Below are positions 60,204 through 64,000 of a stretch of 64,000 bases of DNA, piece by piece. Made by a program: the position numbers and the translations under genes. The stretch's first letter is position 1, and every line of letters begins with the position of its first letter. The notes beneath the pieces were generated by a model, which worked only from the letters and a program-made list of their open reading frames with translations, searched no databases and was not told the origin of the DNA. Source of the stretch: Endomychus coccineus (taxonomy: Eukaryota; Arthropoda; Insecta; Coleoptera; Endomychidae); the NCBI GenBank assembly GCA_958510875.1, contig OY294067.1:274022742-274086741 (forward strand), written 5' to 3'.

Positions 60204-61153
60204 GGTTCGAACCACGGTCGTATACACAGGTCTGGAAGCTCGAGGTTGTTTCCTATGTGAGCAGTGAGTCCGCTACGCGTCGACTTTCGCGTAGTACCAA
60301 AAGACGTCACGTAGGGGAATCATAAAAGGCGTCACGTAAGAGTATCATCTTGATCTCTATGAAGAGTATTCTGTAACAAGTATCAGTTAACTTGTAAACA
60401 CAATTTTATACGAAAGTTTTAACGTTCAGATCTCGATAGCGCTCCCGGCTTTGGGATTCTCACGTGGCCTATCGAAATTAGAAGGTTCGAATTATATAAA
60501 AACACAATTGCATGAACGCCAGACGTCCTGTGTAATTAGCTATAGTCAGCTACGCGTCAGTTATAGACCGCTAGCTTTTACCCGCTTTGAGTATATTTTA
60601 GTAGCTAGAAAATTCCCTTTGGTACAACGCACGTCAGACGCTAGCAGCTGACAGCTGAGAATACCTCAAACTGTTCTCATTGAATTTTCTTATTTAATCG
60701 ATATTTTGGGCCCGAGAGAGACTATGGTATTTAGTTGACCCCGTTCATAAACTAACGACATGGAGCGAAAACTGCATGCGAAAAGTCCTCGTTAAGACGT
60801 TTTATGTACCGTAAATTTGCACTTTTCTAACTCGCGAGCTACGCGCTCCTCACGTGAACTTCATTCGATTTATCGAAAATTAACCAATTCAAAACAGTTT
60901 TCGACCCAGTTTGGGGATATCATGACCTTTTAAAAGGTTCAAAGTTAACATTTCGACAATTTTAAGCTATGCTTAAATGGTGCAAATGGGCATTAGTAAC
61001 ACTGCTTGCGATTCCGGAAAGAAATTGTTTTACCCCCTCTTGATCCAAGCAGCAGCTGGTGGCTGAGCGAGGGACTACGAGTTTCACGACGCGTAAGCGA
61101 TTTAAGTCAACCATAGAGTTTCCAGACCTGTATGTACGACCGTGGTTCGAACC
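60204..61153. mobile_element. 950-bp terminal-inverted-repeat element carrying R1
   Basis: Terminal repeats of 38 bp: left GGTTCGAACCACGGTCGTAT, ACACAGGTCTGGAAGCTC (60,204-60,241); right 61,116-61,153, its reverse complement with four or so changes. R1 copy C fills 60,290-60,965. The left edge abuts the LINE, so the element may have been inserted in it. No coding capacity. Target duplication not recognised. Confidence 0.75.
60290..60965 (+). repeat. R1 repeat, copy C
   Basis: Very similar to copy B (GTAGTACCAAAAGACGTCAC onward) but with a deletion of about 110 bp around the GGCCGGCGCC centre and other small gaps. Ends at the same GTTAACATTTCGACAATTTTAAGCT, after which the two loci diverge completely. 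Confidence 0.75.
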
Positions 61154-61330
61154 AATTTTAGTATTCATTGAATTGGTTTGGAGATAATTTCGTTTCATTA
61201 TTCATATATTTATTCTTTGATATAAAACAATCTAGATTATATTGACAAAATACAAATCAATATAAAAGATAACAAATAATCATAGATTGAATTGGGAACA
61301 TAGATAACCGTCAATGAAGACTACATAGAG
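61154..61330. other. AT-rich spacer
   Basis: Nothing recognised between the inverted-repeat element and the GA-rich tract. Confidence 0.4.
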
Positions 61331-61381
61331 TGTGAGTTGAAGAGGGTGAGGATGAGGGAAAGGGAGATGGAGAGGGGGAGG

Positions 61382-61457
<76 letters not shown>
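61331..61457 (+). repeat. (GA)n microsatellite in a purine-rich tract
   Basis: Mixed GA/GGA purine tract from about 61,331, becoming nearly pure (GA)n at 61,386-61,457 with a few GGG interruptions. Open frames on both strands are Arg-Glu or Leu-Ser repeats and are not genes. Confidence 0.95.
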
Positions 61458-61461
<4 letters not shown>

Positions 61462-63242
61462 AATAACTTCTTCAAATTTCATTTGTACAAAAGTTGCACG
61501 CTCTTTCGATAATTGCAACCAACAAGTTGAGAAGTTGAAAGCAAATAAAGGAACCAAATGTTCTTCTGTAATTACAACACATGTTTGCTAAGCAATATCA
61601 AGTTGAATGTAAATGTAAATTAAAGTATTCTCATCAGCTGCTACAAATGCATAGCCTGTCATGAATTATTTGCTGAAAAATTATACGACTCCATCTTTTG
61701 ATAAGAAAGATTCGAGATAAAAAACCATACAGTCTTGAAATTGGGTGAGCATATCTGTTTATACATTATAAAGATTTCAGAAGCAGGATATTGAAGTTGT
61801 GAGGTTGGTTAAACCCAGCTATTTCAGTTGCTTCAAGAGGTCTTTAGGAGTCTCCACCAAAGCAGCGGCATAATTATGTTTACGTTTCCTTTATTCACAT
61901 ATTCTATGAGCTAGAGGAGAAGTCGACAAAAACCCCAACTGTTATAACACCGGAAATAATAATACGGGGATATATTTTTTTCGTTTCGCAACTCATAGTC
62001 TGCTTGTTGGAATCTACTTCGTTCTAGGTAGGAAACGTAACGAATCAATCATTATACATCTTCACTGGAAGAAATGTGGGATTGAACATCATTCATAATG
62101 TAGAATCCACAAAATGATTGATGTTCCAATAGATAAAACACATCTTCACGATACAAAACTGAATATTTCAAGTGATAACAACGATGATCTGATCCAAAGC
62201 GAAGTGAAATCGATGTTGTGAATTACTCGAAGCAAACGATCAATCACAGTTATCCATCCTAAGTTCCTTTCATTGAGGGATAGCTCCTTATTATCCGGCA
62301 ACGATATTTCAACTAGTCTGGCGCATCCACCAAAGCATCAAAAATATCCATAATTTGGTGAATGCGCCAGGGAAGTTCGAGTTATTTTCCTAGAAATAAT
62401 TCCCCTCTTTTAAAAATATCAACAATTTCAATAATCTATTTTCAATAGCTTCAGTACATGATTGTGGAGACAATAAAATCTTTGTTGTGTATTTTCCTTA
62501 TTTATTGCAACATTTCTGAAATCAAATCGGTGGTGGGAATATAAACAATGCATCTACCAAGATGTTGCTACAACAGTCCGGAACGTTCCTAATAAATCTC
62601 ATATTTCTTTAGTTGAAAAAGATTCTCTTGTTTCGTAACATTCATGGAAAATATTGATACATACTACATCAAATATTCATCAATGTTCCCATAAGATTGT
62701 CAGATATTTGAAATATCCTCCATCCTCTATCAACAACTTCATTTGCTTGTGTCTGTAGAATAATCCTGATGATTGTCTATTTCAAGAATAGTTTAGATGC
62801 TATCAGAAGTATTATTTTGTGTATATGTTTCCTATGAATAAGTTGATAACAAGTATTGGAAAAATTCATCTGGCGACTTGTGTATTGAAATATAAGAGAA
62901 ACTTCCGGAATTTTTGGAGAGGTATTGTGTGAAAATGTATCATGAGAAACTTTCGTGATATCAAACTATTTTTTAGTGACATGTGCAAATCTGAACAATT
63001 CATTATTGCCTAGTAAGGTTAAAAGAGAAACCATTTCACACAAACTTAAAGGTGTAAATTACTGTTGAGTTTTCGATAGTGTGTTTGATCTATTTATGAT
63101 GAAACTAAATCGGATAAGTTTTGCATGAATAGCGAATTTAGTACAACACAAACCTGGATATATGTTATGTCTTATTCCATAAGAAACTAATGCTGGACCT
63201 CATTTTATTTGCGAAGAAGTCAGACATTCACAAACATCATAG
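61458..63242. other. AT-rich with one small perfect-type hairpin
   Basis: No gene or large repeat seen. The only structure is the hairpin at 62,318-62,370, listed separately. Confidence 0.4.
62318..62370. repeat. Short hairpin, 17-bp stem
   Basis: CTGGCGCATCCACCAAA, 19-base loop, TTTGGTGAATGCGCCAG; one mismatch. GC-rich against AT-rich flanks. Too short for a transposon; function unknown. Confidence 0.7.
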
Positions 63243-63560
63243 TTATGTTCTAAAGCATCTTCTTCTTGGTGCCTTATTTGGGAATTTTACACTCTTCACC
63301 TTAGGAATAAAGCTCAGTTTCTTAATTGCTTCAAGCTTGGTGTCATGTCTTTCTTCAATAATTGCAATTTCATCCCGCAACTGGTTCATTCTGATGCGCC
63401 TTCTGTTCAGAGAAAGGAGTTTCTTTGAGAACTTAGACACAGGGTATTTGACGAAGAACTTGACCATCTTGATGATAATTCCTTGATCCTCTTTCAGGAG
63501 AGCCGGGAGGATCCATCTTCGCCTGATGATTTGTACGTTGCGAACTCGGATATGGCACAC
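63243..63560 (-). CDS. Unrecognised basic open frame of 105 codons
   Basis: Encodes a very Lys/Arg-rich protein with a helical stretch (NRRRIRMNQLRDEIAIIEER) that could form a coiled coil. The nearby sequence to 64,000 is more GC-rich than the preceding kilobases and contains other minus-strand frames, so it may be the start of a further retroelement ORF that continues beyond the window. I do not recognise a family. Confidence 0.25.
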   Translation of the reverse strand: MCHIRVRNVQIIRRRWILPALLKEDQGIIIKMVKFFVKYPVSKFSKKLLSLNRRRIRMNQLRDEIAIIEERHDTKLEAIKKLSFIPKVKSVKFPNKAPRRRCFRT

Positions 63561-64000
63561 TCTTCCTTGTCGTAATAGACTATGTCGGAGGACAGATGAA
63601 AGTCACCACCACAACGGTCACCCTGTTCATCGACTCTTTCGGTTGTCAGAGTCAGGAAAATTAATCGACACTAAGTGTCTGCTCCGGGAATGTGGTATAC
63701 TCACTACTCGGAAGAATCACCGATCCAATTCTGTCTCTATCATTTTTTGGAAAAATTTTGCATTCTTGCCGAAGACGGCATCTTGTTGATATTCCCGCAG
63801 AAAGTACGCCAAGTATCTTGCATTGACGTTCTCAATGCTTTTTTACAGTTCCTTTAGGCTGCTTTATAGCTTTTCGAATCCGCTACTGCCTGAGATCTCT
63901 CAGCTTTATTAAAGAGGTTTCTCACTTTTTTCCGGTGTTCCTCCACCTTTGTGGTTCATCATTGCGTTGTTCCTCCAGCGTTTCTCTGCCTATCACAGCT
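63561..64000. other. GC-richer edge, possibly coding relic
   Basis: Minus-strand frames such as one with AVIGRETLEEQRNDEPQRWR look protein-like but are broken by stops. Could be an unrecognised transposon ORF entering from the right. Confidence 0.25.

Noticed and set aside
61321..61591. Open frames on both strands over the GA tract
   Set aside because: They encode only Arg-Glu or Leu-Ser repeats from a microsatellite.

Overview
The window looks like an AT-rich stretch of insect nuclear DNA that is almost entirely old, nested transposable elements. No bacterial-style operon, no ribosomal RNA and no intact host gene can be supported. The evidence for an insect is the mixture of element families: mariner with D,D34D transposase, a hAT transposase of the GTF2IRD2-like type, Jockey-, CR1-, R1- and R4/Dong-like LINEs, Penelope-like elements (PLEs) carrying a GIY-YIG domain, Helentron ends with a helicase-endonuclease fragment, a Polinton integrase, and a Gypsy RNase H fragment. 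A beetle or a hemipteran would fit; the sequence alone does not decide the order. Almost every coding relic carries stops or frameshifts.

Layout. 1-1.9 kb: Polinton/adintovirus-like remnant on the minus strand (integrase, a small conserved peptide, a parvovirus-VP1-type phospholipase A2-like domain). 3.3-4.6 kb: a foldback repeat and a CR1-like RT relic. 5.2 kb: one isolated exon-like segment. 6.5-6.8 kb: a hairpin with an exactly perfect 82-bp inverted repeat. 8.2-10.4 kb: LINE RNase H relic, a dispersed repeat called R1 here, and a deleted Helentron bounded by inverted subterminal motifs. 11.9-16.9 kb: tRNA-like sequence, Jockey-like LINE, R1-like LINE, hAT-like ORF. 21.4-24.9 kb: PLE and R4/Dong-like LINE. 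27.2-31.3 kb: a hAT relic into which a terminal-inverted-repeat element and a mariner were inserted. 31.9-36 kb: two PLE relics around a CR1 relic. 36.5-42 kb: a diverged duplication interrupted by an 875-bp inverted-repeat element (so its empty site can be read), a satellite-like block, a LINE 3' end and a second palindromic element. 43.4-49.4 kb: PLE, transposase relics, a 580-bp tandem duplication, Gypsy RNase H. 50.8-52.5 kb: mariner N-terminus and a LINE. 56.1-61.5 kb: a Helentron-like non-autonomous element, a LINE, a 950-bp inverted-repeat element, and a GA microsatellite.

How the parts relate. Nothing here works as a pathway; the relationships are between mobile elements. The most notable are: (1) the R1 repeat recurs four times, three of them inside elements with quite different ends; (2) the two Helentron-like loci share end motifs and a 35-bp minisatellite unit; (3) three Penelope-type 3' tails share a common motif, two of them next to hammerhead-ribozyme-like cores; (4) two palindromic elements and one single repeat share a 'GGTCGCTGA' module. 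Stretches not listed as features are AT-rich sequence in which I see nothing I can name.
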